Source of the DNA: Enterobacter chengduensis
Lineage (GTDB): Bacteria; Pseudomonadota; Gammaproteobacteria; Enterobacterales; Enterobacteriaceae
Direction of reading: 5' to 3'
Length of the DNA stretch: 64,000 nt
NCBI RefSeq assembly: GCF_001984825.2
Contig: NZ_CP043318.1
Location: 4,092,001-4,156,000, forward strand
Shown here: piece after piece, positions 57,210-63,760 of the stretch
How the letters are laid out: every line of letters begins with the position of its first letter
Numbering within the stretch: position 1 is the first letter of the stretch
Translations under genes and position numbers: made by a program
The notes under the pieces: generated by a model
Database searches by the model: none
What the model saw: the letters and a program-made list of their open reading frames with translations, nothing else
What the model was told of the DNA's origin: nothing

Positions 57210-57408
57210 CTTGCATACGCTCCTTAATACCTTTGATAGCCTGAATCCCTGCCAGGAATGGCGCGGCCTCTGTAGCCAGTACATCAATGATAAGTGAGAT
57301 CTCTTCTATTTTATTTTCTTTTTCGAGAGAGAGGGCTTGTTCGAATAGGTATTCTACGTATTCAACTCGTTCTTTAAAATGTGGGTGTTGTGTGATTTCT
57401 TCAATCAT
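57199..57408 (-). CDS. 69-aa acidic helical protein, early operon
   Basis: It starts MIEEITQHPHFKERVEYVEY. GGAG is ten bases before ATG 57408, but only one base before an ATG at 57417. It is almost wholly helical and acidic, ending GIKERMQDAE. It overlaps its neighbours on both sides, so it is translated in an operon. No family is recognised. Confidence 0.6.
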   Translation of the reverse strand: MIEEITQHPHFKERVEYVEYLFEQALSLEKENKIEEISLIIDVLATEAAPFLAGIQAIKGIKERMQDAE

Positions 57409-57642
57409 AGTTGTCATTCTCCGTTAAAAATAAGCCGTCAAGTTCTCTCACTCCGGCTACGGTGTTATTTATCTGGTTATAAGTGATGTAATGCTCAAGG
57501 GATGAGAAGCCCAGGCATTGCCATTTCTTCAAATTTGAATCATCCCAACTATAAACTTTGCGTTTACGTGGTTTGTAATACACTCCGATAGAACTTTCGA
57601 GAAGATCATTTAACGCGGCCCACTCTTTCACAGAGGGCGGTG

Positions 57643-58699
57643 GGCTTTGTTGAATAAATCAGATTTCGGGTAAGTCTCCCCCGTAGCGGGTTGTGTTTTC
57701 AGGCAATACGCACGCTTTCAGGCATACCTGCTTTCGTCATTTTGTTCAGCGCTCGTACCAGGGCCATAGCCTCTGCAACCTGACCATCGTAGTCACGCAG
57801 TGTCAGTGAACCTCCGAACAGCTGTTTTACCCGGTACATCGCCGTTTCCGCTATCGAGCGACGGTTATAATCTGTTGTCCATTTCCACCGCGCATTACTC
57901 CCGGTCAGCCGCTGATTCGCAACAGCACGGTTACGGTCTGCATATTCACCGGGCCAGTAACCCGCGCCTTTTCGGGGCGGGATAAGCGCGCTGATTTTCT
58001 TACGCCGCAGTTCATCGTGACAGAGCCGGGTGTCGTAAGCGCCGTCTGCCGATGCTGCCCTGATTTTTCTGTGAGTCTGCCGGATAAGACCCGGGAAGGC
58101 TTCTGAGTCCGTCACATTGTTCAGCGACAGGTCTGCACAGATGATTTCATGTGTGTTGCTGTCAACTGCCAGATGCAACTTTCGCCAGATACGGCGGCGT
58201 TCCTGGCCATGTTTTTTGACTTTCCATTCGCCTTCACCAAAGACCTTCAGCCCGGTGGAATCAATCACCAGATGCGCGATTTCACCCCGGGTGGGCGTTT
58301 TGAAACTGACATTAACCGACTTTGCGCGCTTGCTGACACTGGTGTAATCCGGGCAGCGCAACGGAACATTCATCAGTGTAAAAATGGAATCAATAAAACC
58401 CTGTGCAGCCCGCAGGGTCAACCTGAACACGCGTTTAATGACCAGAACGGTGGTGATGGCGAGATCAGAATAGCGCTGAGGTCTTCCCCGTGATGAAGGC
58501 GTTGCCGACTCATACCAGGCCTGAATAGCTTCATCATCCAGCCAGAAAGTTATGGAGCCACGGTTGATGAGGGCTTTATTGTAGGTGGGCCAGTTGGTGA
58601 TTTTGAACTTTTGCTTTGCCACGGAACGGTCTGCGTTGTCGGGAAGATGCGTGATCTGATCCTTCAACTCAGCAAAAGTTCGATTTATTCAACAAAGCC
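57643..58699 (-). mobile_element. IS903 (IS5 family), complete copy
   Basis: Exactly 1057 bp with perfect 18-bp terminal repeats GGCTTTGTTGAATAAATC (57643-57660 and inverted at 58682-58699). It is flanked by the 9-bp direct duplication AGGGCGGTG at 57634-57642 and 58700-58708. Length, ends and duplication size are those of IS903. The intact ends and duplication indicate a recent insertion. Confidence 0.97.
57699..58622 (-). CDS. tnpA: IS903 transposase
   Basis: A DDE transposase of 307 aa from the GTG start at 58622 (MAKQKFKITNWPTYNKALIN), the usual IS903 protein. The frame also allows 15 more residues from an ATG at 58667. The catalytic acids are in LVIDSTGLKVFGEGEW (D), SADGAYDTR (D) and SIAETAMYRVKQLFG (E). 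It acts in cis on the 18-bp ends. Confidence 0.96.
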   Translation of the reverse strand: MAKQKFKITNWPTYNKALINRGSITFWLDDEAIQAWYESATPSSRGRPQRYSDLAITTVLVIKRVFRLTLRAAQGFIDSIFTLMNVPLRCPDYTSVSKRAKSVNVSFKTPTRGEIAHLVIDSTGLKVFGEGEWKVKKHGQERRRIWRKLHLAVDSNTHEIICADLSLNNVTDSEAFPGLIRQTHRKIRAASADGAYDTRLCHDELRRKKISALIPPRKGAGYWPGEYADRNRAVANQRLTGSNARWKWTTDYNRRSIAETAMYRVKQLFGGSLTLRDYDGQVAEAMALVRALNKMTKAGMPESVRIA

Positions 58700-58858
58700 A
58701 GGGCGGTGTTGAATGTACTTCTTCAACGTGTTCTATTAATTCCCCAGGAATTTCCTCAAGAGATTTAATGTAGAGGCGGGATGATTTGATTCTGTTTACG
58801 TTCTCTCGCTCAAGGCGGGTGATAGTATTACGTTCTTTTTTACTCATTGCACCTCGTG

Positions 58859-59143
58859 TTAATTGTTAGAGGTGATGAAAGAGACATTGTGAGACACATC
58901 AAAATCATAATAGTTGCTCTTACGAGTGAGCGTAATAACATTGGCTTGTTGCATCAGAGATAGCCAATACCTAACACCGGATTCACTGTATCCCAGGGCG
59001 CTTGATAATTGTTTAATGCTGGAACGGAATGTTCCGTTTTCTCTATGCAATGAGGCGATGTGTAAATAAATTCGTCTGCATACTTCGTTACAGCCAAGTT
59101 GAAACTTTGTATCTTCGTTCAGTAGGTAAAGATTATTGCTCAT
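58859..59143 (-). CDS. 94-aa winged-helix-like protein, early operon
   Basis: It starts MSNNLYLLNEDTKFQLGCNE after AGAGGA. Residues 28-75 (IASLHRENGTFRSSIKQLSS, then SESGVRYWLSLMQQANVITL) read as a winged helix-turn-helix of the replication-initiator or GntR-like kind. It lies 12 bp downstream of the 235-aa gene and 11 bp upstream of the split gene. It may act in replication control; no family is assigned. Confidence 0.6.
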   Translation of the reverse strand: MSNNLYLLNEDTKFQLGCNEVCRRIYLHIASLHRENGTFRSSIKQLSSALGYSESGVRYWLSLMQQANVITLTRKSNYYDFDVSHNVSFITSNN

Positions 59144-59155
59144 TGTTCCTCTTAG

Positions 59156-59863
59156 TTAAAATGGTATTCCAAATCTTGAGTAAAAGTGAGGGAATCTACT
59201 TTCAAAACACTCCTCTAACTTTTCCTCTAACCTGGAAGGTAATCTCTTATTGTTAAATTTCAACACGCGGCGAGCGTAGTTTATAAAGGTGTCTCCCCTG
59301 CTTTGTTGTCGTAAACTATCAGGCTTTGACAGCAGTTCGCATACTGTTTCAATAATTGCAACATCATCCACCGCTTGAACCCTTTCTGTTGACGCTGTAA
59401 CGCTTTCAGGGATGATCACAGCTTCCTCTATAACTCTGGTCATAGTTGGCGCTGGCGCTTCTTCTGGGGCTTCCTGCTGCGTTTCTGGCGGGGTAATGTG
59501 AGCATCAGTGAGGGGGAGCGCTCGTAATTCCTTATTTCTCCTACCAGGTATTTTAGTTCTGGTAATGAGTCCGATTAACTCAAGTGTATTAATCAGATTT
59601 ATCGTCTGACGGGGTTTTAATCCGCACACTTTTGCAAGTTCGCTTTGTTCCTCGTAACAAACACCGCCGGATTTCTCCCAGTCTGCAACGTAGCAATAAA
59701 GTTTTTGCATCTCAGCACTAAATTTAACTTTACCTCCCTCAAGATGTGGAGAGTAAATAGAAGTGATTTCTTTAAAATAGTGGGGAATGTTGAGAGTGCG
59801 ATCTCTCGTTACGCCGTCTTCATCGGTGTACTGATACTTTTCCCTGATTTGGTTTAGATTCAT
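59156..59863 (-). CDS. 235-aa HTH protein, candidate replication or partner protein
   Basis: It starts MNLNQIREKYQYTDEDGVTR inside the end of the RHH gene, with GAGG upstream. Residues 45-105 form a winged helix (KLYCYVADWEKSGGVCYEEQ; ELAKVCGLKPRQTINLINTL; LIGLITRTK). A proline- and glutamate-rich linker near 120-145 leads to a helical C-terminal domain ending HFYSRFGIPF. The layout resembles plasmid and phage replication initiators or their loaders, but no catalytic motif is visible. The function is uncertain. Confidence 0.6.
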   Translation of the reverse strand: MNLNQIREKYQYTDEDGVTRDRTLNIPHYFKEITSIYSPHLEGGKVKFSAEMQKLYCYVADWEKSGGVCYEEQSELAKVCGLKPRQTINLINTLELIGLITRTKIPGRRNKELRALPLTDAHITPPETQQEAPEEAPAPTMTRVIEEAVIIPESVTASTERVQAVDDVAIIETVCELLSKPDSLRQQSRGDTFINYARRVLKFNNKRLPSRLEEKLEECFESRFPHFYSRFGIPF

Positions 59864-59990
59864 TGTTATTTTCCTCTTGATGTAGGACTGATGTTAGGAT
59901 TTCCACTGCAAGCGCGGCAGCGGATTTGTTTTCTTTATTGGCACGATTGATCAACGCCTCATAAGTTTCTGGTGTGAAATGTAGTTTCAT
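59820..59990 (-). CDS. 56-aa ribbon-helix-helix (Arc/CopG-like) protein
   Basis: Translated from ATG 59990 with AAGGAG upstream. The start MKLHFTPETYEALINRANKE forms the beta strand and first helix, followed by NKSAAALAVEILTSVLHQ as the second helix, a classic RHH layout. The 3' end overlaps the next gene by 44 bp, suggesting coupling. Likely a copy-control or operon repressor. The tail ends GKVSVHR. Confidence 0.65.
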   Translation of the reverse strand: MKLHFTPETYEALINRANKENKSAAALAVEILTSVLHQEENNNESKPNQGKVSVHR

Positions 59991-60058
59991 CGTGTTTTCT
60001 CCTTCGTGAGAATTTATGTATAGCCACGAATGGCTAATAGGGATCGCCTTATCGGTGA

Positions 60059-60250
60059 TCAGGGTGTTTCTTCTTCCGCCTGTTTCAACTTCGCTTGCAG
60101 TTCCAGAATGCGGAATTGGATAAGCGCAGCCTTGAACATCTGACGGCGTTCAGGTCGTAGGTTTTTGTTGTGGGTGTATAGCTGGCATTGGCGCGGGGAG
60201 AGGTCCCCGGATAGAAGTGAATCAATCACATCTTGTCTGTTTAAGTACAT
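60059..60250 (-). CDS. 63-aa protein, first gene of the early operon
   Basis: It starts MYLNRQDVIDSLLSGDLSPR with AGGAGA five bases upstream. It is helical with a charged C-terminal helix (LELQAKLKQAEEETP). A promoter lies 56-85 bp upstream. No family is recognised. Confidence 0.6.
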   Translation of the reverse strand: MYLNRQDVIDSLLSGDLSPRQCQLYTHNKNLRPERRQMFKAALIQFRILELQAKLKQAEEETP

Positions 60251-60305
60251 TTATCTCCTGTTATCAAATTGTAGCGTTATTAAGTTTTCTTACCTTTCAC
60301 TTCTT

Positions 60306-60335
60306 AGAATACACTATTTTACTACGTCTTGTCAA
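60306..60335 (-). promoter_or_regulatory. Promoter of the early leftward operon
   Basis: On the minus strand the -35 is TTGACA (60330-60335), the spacer is 18 bp, and the -10 is TATTCT (60306-60311). It precedes the 63-aa gene by 56 bp. Confidence 0.75.
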
Positions 60336-60510
60336 GAGTTTTCTTGCTATTTTTTAATTACTTAAAAAATGTCAATAGCACAAGGTGCTTTATAGTAAGA
60401 TTTATCGTTAGGTGTCAACGAGAATTTGTGCTAGCCTAAAAACCCACAAGGGGTTTCATAGCGATAGTGCTAAAGCATCCTGTAACGCTCTGTACGGCGT
60501 TCTAATGCGT

Positions 60511-61107
60511 TCAGGCTACCTCTGCATTCCCTACCCTCTTAAAATCGCTTACAGCGCGTCTGAGGCGCTCTATTTGCATCATTGCCGCCCTCTGGCACTT
60601 ATCCCCAACCCCAAGAGCCTTAGCACGACTACAGGAGGTAGGAGGGTTAATAGGTGATTGGTTAGGTTGGCTTAGTGAACTTGCAACGGATACGGGGTAA
60701 GTGAGCTTTAGCCCTGCTGCTCTACCTTCGAGAATTTGCACCACTACGGACGGTGGGACGTAGGAGGGGTAATAGGAGGTAGGTAGAGTTTGCATGTAGT
60801 GATTATCGTTAGATAGTCGATACATGGTTACATCACGCGCACAGCGCAAAGGTATTCGCCCACGGCGAAATGATAATGTGCAAACCGTTTCACGGTGGCA
60901 AAGCCATTGCACAATCACAGAGGGGTGTTGCTTGCGCAGCGTCGAGAGCGGAACGAGGCCAACCAACGCAGCCCGAAAGGTAGCGGAGTAAGGTTGCTTG
61001 CCAGGAGTGACGGCGATAGACGCCAGGCAAAAGATCTTTGCGACAAGCGCAAAAACATAAAAGATAGTCTTATAGTTAATAGTCTTATTTAATCTTATAG
61101 TGTGCAA
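60511..61107 (-). CDS. Doubtful frame, Icd/Ash-like small phage protein
   Basis: Up to 198 aa. The segment SATFRAALVGLVPLSTLRKQ is reminiscent of the N-terminal style of Icd/Ash-type prophage proteins. The C-terminal part, KALGVGDKCQRAAMMQIERL, looks protein-like. No start has a good ribosome site (candidates 61107, 60825, 60795). It overlaps the first of the 18-bp repeats. It could be real but small, or noise. Confidence 0.3.
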   Translation of the reverse strand: MHTIRLNKTINYKTIFYVFALVAKIFCLASIAVTPGKQPYSATFRAALVGLVPLSTLRKQHPSVIVQWLCHRETVCTLSFRRGRIPLRCARDVTMYRLSNDNHYMQTLPTSYYPSYVPPSVVVQILEGRAAGLKLTYPVSVASSLSQPNQSPINPPTSCSRAKALGVGDKCQRAAMMQIERLRRAVSDFKRVGNAEVA

Positions 61108-61226
61108 TTATTGCAGTTTAAAAGTGCAAAAAATGCAGTTTCAGTAAAATCTCAAGTGCAAAAAATGCAGTTTCGTTATTTCCGGTAACTCTTCAAAGAG
61201 ATTTAAAAGTGCAATTTCTGCACTTT
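61102..61226. repeat. Four iteron-like 18-bp repeats, helically phased
   Basis: Copies are at 61102-61119, 61124-61141, 61156-61173 and 61209-61226. The pattern is GTGCA-N5-TGCA-STTT; copies 2 and 3 are identical (GTGCAAAAAATGCAGTTT). Each holds the inverted TGCA pair. Start-to-start steps are 22, 32 and 53 bp, close to 2, 3 and 5 DNA turns. They are probable binding sites for a dimeric initiator or repressor of the element. Confidence 0.8.
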
Positions 61227-61587
61227 CGCCCATAGGTCACACTGACCTACCACCTTCAAAGTTGATAGGGGTGTGCCGTTGCGTCACATACATCAATTTG
61301 ATGTGCATCCGGCTGATCGGAATAATCCTATGTATAACGATGTTATAGCCACACTAAACAAGTGATAAAGAAACGATTAATACTGGCTATTTATACAGTT
61401 GCATTCGCTCCGCTCACATCCTCCCCGCTTTACCCTCAATTATCAACAATCCAGCAATAGCAAGGCTTCCCGCCGTGATCGGCATAGCAAAGCACATGTT
61501 TCATGCGCGTTATCAGGTGCACAATGCTTAACGACTTTTTTCACGAAATGAAACGCCGCTGATTTTTTCATGCCAAAACACCCGCAA

Positions 61588-61644
61588 ATGATAATTATTC
61601 TCATCAACTCAGATCACATCGTCTCAAATGAGAACAGCTATCAT
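61588..61644. repeat. Long imperfect inverted repeat with Fur-like arms
   Basis: The left arm ATGATAATTATTCTCAT (61588-61604) and right arm ATGAGAACAGCTATCAT (61628-61644) are complementary at 14 of 17 positions, separated by 23 bp. The left arm is one mismatch from the 7-1-7 Fur pattern TGATAAT-N-ATTATCA. It may be an operator pair or a cruciform-forming origin feature. Confidence 0.5.
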
Positions 61645-61670
61645 CTATCGTGCAAATCCCTCCCGATTCG

Positions 61671-61691
61671 ATACACTTTCATAAAGTGTAT
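61671..61691. repeat. 21-bp perfect palindrome
   Basis: ATACACTTT, CAT, AAAGTGTAT: nine-base arms match perfectly around a 3-bp centre. Candidate operator for one of the element's small DNA-binding proteins. Confidence 0.6.
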
Positions 61692-61974
61692 TCTGTAACT
61701 TATTGATTTAGCTAACTCAGTACGATTTTACATCACTTCACCGTGCAAACAGGGGTAACTCCCCGTCATCGAAAATAAATTTCTTGACAGAATCACAGTT
61801 TCATGAATCATGAGGATAAATGTATTTTCATTTATTTTTCAATCACTTACTGATATTTGACGATTCTGGCGATTTCAGATCGGGGCCTGGCTTTTTGCCG
61901 TTAAGCGACTCAGGCAACCGCGCACCCATTTTGATCATTTCGTGCTCTTCTTAAATAAACGTATCGTGCAACAT

Positions 61975-62013
61975 GTTGAAATTGATCAATTTCTGATCAA
62001 TAATGATTTCAAC
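61975..62013 (+). promoter_or_regulatory. Nested hairpin in the leader of the second recombinase
   Basis: The outer arms GTTGAAA/TTTCAAC and inner arms TTGATCA/TGATCAA surround ATTTC, 27 bp before the recombinase start. As RNA it could control translation, and as DNA the TTGATCA-N5-TGATCAA core could be an operator. Confidence 0.5.
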
Positions 62014-62040
62014 GAAACGAACATGAGGAGAAGCAACAAG

Positions 62041-62619
62041 ATGAAAGGAATTAGCCAGGCGCTCAAGAGTGCAGACGAAGTAAAGGCAGTGGCGGCAGAG
62101 CTACAACGCAATGCCAGAAGCAACCTGTTCTATTGCTTGTGGGTGTTTATGTATGAATCGGGCTTGCGTATCTCTGACGTGCTCAAGCTCAAGTATGAGG
62201 ATGTAGAGGGACAGTCTCACCTCAAGGTGAAGCAGGAGAAAACCGGAAACGTGGTGAGGCCAAAGGTGACAGCCGCGATGCTCTCTGTCGTGGCACAACG
62301 CAAGGCAGAGCAAGCGAAGATGCCTGTAGCTACAGATTACATTTTCAGTGCTGCCACATTACGTAGTAGAGGAAACCCCGTTACACGTAACACGGTGTTT
62401 GCGGAGTTTGGAAAGATGGGACGTAGAGCAGGATTCTCAAACGTGGGATGCCATACACCACGTAAAAGCCGTGGGCGCGTGATGTTCGATGCAGGGGTGG
62501 CTATAGAGACAATCGCCCATTTCCTGGGACAGACAGATCCACGGTCAACGATGTATTACATCGGGTATGGTCAGGATGTGCAGGACGATTTAACAGAGGA
62601 GTTTTCTTTAGAATGGTGA
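62041..62619 (+). CDS. Minimal tyrosine recombinase
   Basis: A 192-aa recombinase from ATG 62041, with AGGAG ten bases upstream. A frame from 61942 runs through the hairpin and lacks a ribosome site. Catalytic motifs are YESGLRISDVLKLK (Arg near 43), KQEKTGNVVRP (Lys), CHTPRKSRG (His-x-x-Arg), HFLGQTD (Gln where His is usual) and TMYYIGYG (Tyr). The N-terminal core-binding domain of integrases is missing or very short. It may resolve dimers or invert DNA within the element rather than integrate it. Confidence 0.8.
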   Translation: MKGISQALKSADEVKAVAAELQRNARSNLFYCLWVFMYESGLRISDVLKLKYEDVEGQSHLKVKQEKTGNVVRPKVTAAMLSVVAQRKAEQAKMPVATDYIFSAATLRSRGNPVTRNTVFAEFGKMGRRAGFSNVGCHTPRKSRGRVMFDAGVAIETIAHFLGQTDPRSTMYYIGYGQDVQDDLTEEFSLEW

Positions 62620-62624
62620 TCAAC

Positions 62625-62822
62625 ATGAAACGCTTACTGGTGCTGACGCTGGCGCTATTGCCAGCCCTCGCCCACGCAGGGCGCATCACCCTGATTCTTA
62701 GTGATGAACAGGAGACAGACAACGCGAAGATCTGCGTTTACAGCAACGCCAATTATACGGAGACAGTGACGATCAGGCCGTCCGAACAGTGCAAATACAC
62801 CAGGACATTCGAGGAGGAATGA
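62625..62822 (+). CDS. Small secreted two-cysteine protein
   Basis: A 65-aa protein with Sec signal MKRLLVLTLALLPALAHAG and a mature part of about 47 aa. The mature part has two cysteines (AKICVYSN and SEQCKYTR), likely a disulfide. An ATG at 62613 overlapping the recombinase stop would add four residues. Coupled to the recombinase gene. The function is unknown. Confidence 0.6.
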   Translation: MKRLLVLTLALLPALAHAGRITLILSDEQETDNAKICVYSNANYTETVTIRPSEQCKYTRTFEEE

Positions 62823-62986
62823 CGATTGAAGCAGGAAGAAGAAGAGCCGATCACCAGCTTTCTATGGTGTGGGGCGTTTGTGAAGGTGTACAGGCAAACG
62901 GTGAAATTTGCAGGAACGACGATACAACGGCATTTACTGCCATCAGCGCTAAGACAGGCTGTAAATCAGGAAGTGGCAAGGGCTGA
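62819..62986 (+). CDS. Possible 55-aa protein overlapping the secreted gene
   Basis: The ATG at 62819 overlaps the previous stop (ATGA) behind GAGGAGG and encodes MTIEAGRRRADHQLSMVWGV up to KSGSGKG. A competing frame starts at TTG 62826, better spaced from the same GAGGAGG, and runs to 63101 (LKQEEEEPITSFLWCGAFVK). Only one is likely real and the sequence does not decide. Confidence 0.35.
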   Translation: MTIEAGRRRADHQLSMVWGVCEGVQANGEICRNDDTTAFTAISAKTGCKSGSGKG

Positions 62987-63042
62987 AATCCGCCAAGACA
63001 GCAGCCCCCGCCTAATTCAACAACCCCAACGGAGAGTTAGAG

Positions 63043-63177
63043 ATGCCGAATCAGCACATTATGGCGTTAGCGCTCGCGCTGTGCAACGTAAGCAACGGTA
63101 GAACCGTCCGAATCCCTGCCATGACAGGAAGCCAGCTTCATTTGCTTATGATGTGGCTACGGGCTTTACAGGAATGA
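63043..63177 (+). CDS. 44-aa mini-protein
   Basis: It encodes MPNQHIMALALALCNVSNGR and ends MMWLRALQE, eight bases after GGAG. A terminator follows immediately. No family is recognised. Confidence 0.5.
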   Translation: MPNQHIMALALALCNVSNGRTVRIPAMTGSQLHLLMMWLRALQE

Positions 63178-63181
63178 TACG

Positions 63182-63210
63182 AGGGGGCGTGATGCCCCCT
63201 TTGTATTTAT
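63182..63210 (+). terminator. Terminator of the rightward recombinase operon
   Basis: AGGGGGC, GTGAT, GCCCCCT followed by TTGTATTT. Confidence 0.8.
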
Positions 63211-63239
63211 GGTATTAGGTGCGTTCGTTGCGTAAGGCC

Positions 63240-63737
63240 TTAAAGATTAGAAGTATCGCTTGCCACCCTACTGTTTGGAATGTAACGAACAACTGTTTGG
63301 GCCATGATCCCAGAAATGACCATCTTACTTAACTCAACCGTAGTGTCAGGAAGTTTCCAGGTTACTTTATCTGAACCTGAAAACTCAGGTTTCCCATACT
63401 TCTGAGTTAACAATTGACTCAATGTGCCAAATTGACTTGCAGCGATACCTTCATTTTTTTTCTCATTACTGGCTACATTCGTTTGTACAAGACGATCTGC
63501 GCTATTAAAAAGGAATGTGACAGTATAAAGACCGCTACCGATCGATACATTATCAATCCGCACTTTCCCAAAATTATCCTTATACTTCTCTGGTGAGATC
63601 AAATGTGCGCCATTGCCCTGAGCCGCAACAACTTCTGACGGATTCATGTCCCATTTAGTATTTCCATAACCAATACCCTTAGCGAATGAGAGCAGAGGTA
63701 AAGTTAGAATCACGAAAGCCATTAGTAATTTTTTCAT
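63240..63737 (-). CDS. Secreted periplasmic protein, hypothetical
   Basis: A 165-aa protein with Sec signal MKKLLMAFVILTLPLLSFA and a mature part starting KGIGYGNTKWDMNPSEVVAA. It is beta-rich, has no cysteine, and contains YGKPEFSGSDKVTWKLPDTT, a pattern seen in small periplasmic proteins of unknown function. GGGGATGG lies before its ATG. It is transcribed leftward behind the partial gene at the window edge, with a 23-bp gap, and is probably a cargo gene of the element. Confidence 0.65.
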   Translation of the reverse strand: MKKLLMAFVILTLPLLSFAKGIGYGNTKWDMNPSEVVAAQGNGAHLISPEKYKDNFGKVRIDNVSIGSGLYTVTFLFNSADRLVQTNVASNEKKNEGIAASQFGTLSQLLTQKYGKPEFSGSDKVTWKLPDTTVELSKMVISGIMAQTVVRYIPNSRVASDTSNL

Positions 63738-63760
63738 TCCATCCCCACGAATTGAGTTTA

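Larger units (their letters stand above)
57401..58847 (-). pseudogene. 125-aa phage-type gene split by IS903
   Basis: The 5' part starts MSKKERNTITRLERENVNRI at ATG 58847, with GAGGTG upstream, and runs to the target duplication at 58700. The 3' part resumes at 57642. Removing the IS and one 9-bp copy joins the frame exactly (...VHSTPP SVKEWAALNDLL...) and gives a 125-aa protein ending TENDNYD. The uninterrupted protein has a basic start and a tryptophan-rich middle (YSWDDSNLKKWQCLG). The function is unknown. The insertion should also affect the two genes downstream. Confidence 0.85.
60336..62040. other. Long non-coding control region, candidate replication origin
   Basis: 1.7 kb without a clearly supported gene. 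The left part (60411-61060) is moderately GC-rich and carries a doubtful minus-strand frame. The middle has four 18-bp repeats. The right part is AT-rich and contains an inverted pair of 17-bp arms, a 21-bp palindrome and a nested hairpin before the recombinase gene. Repeats plus an AT-rich flank next to RHH and HTH genes are what a plasmid-type origin looks like. No known replicon was recognised. Confidence 0.5.

Noticed and set aside
57118..57287. Upstream start at 57287 for the 110-aa protein
   Set aside because: It would overlap the previous gene by almost 90 bp; ATG 57209 has its own ribosome site and a short overlap typical of the operon.
60412..60657. Plus-strand frame of 81 aa
   Set aside because: No ribosome site and low-complexity composition; overlaps a better but still doubtful minus-strand frame.
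61102..61226. Repeats considered as a CRISPR array
   Set aside because: Units are only 18 bp, gaps vary from 4 to 35 bp and no cas genes are near apart from a lone Cas2-like fold 9 kb away in a phage-type operon. Iterons or operators fit better.
61942..62040. Longer N terminus for the second recombinase from ATG 61942
   Set aside because: No ribosome site, it runs through a nested hairpin, and the extra residues do not look like a core-binding domain.
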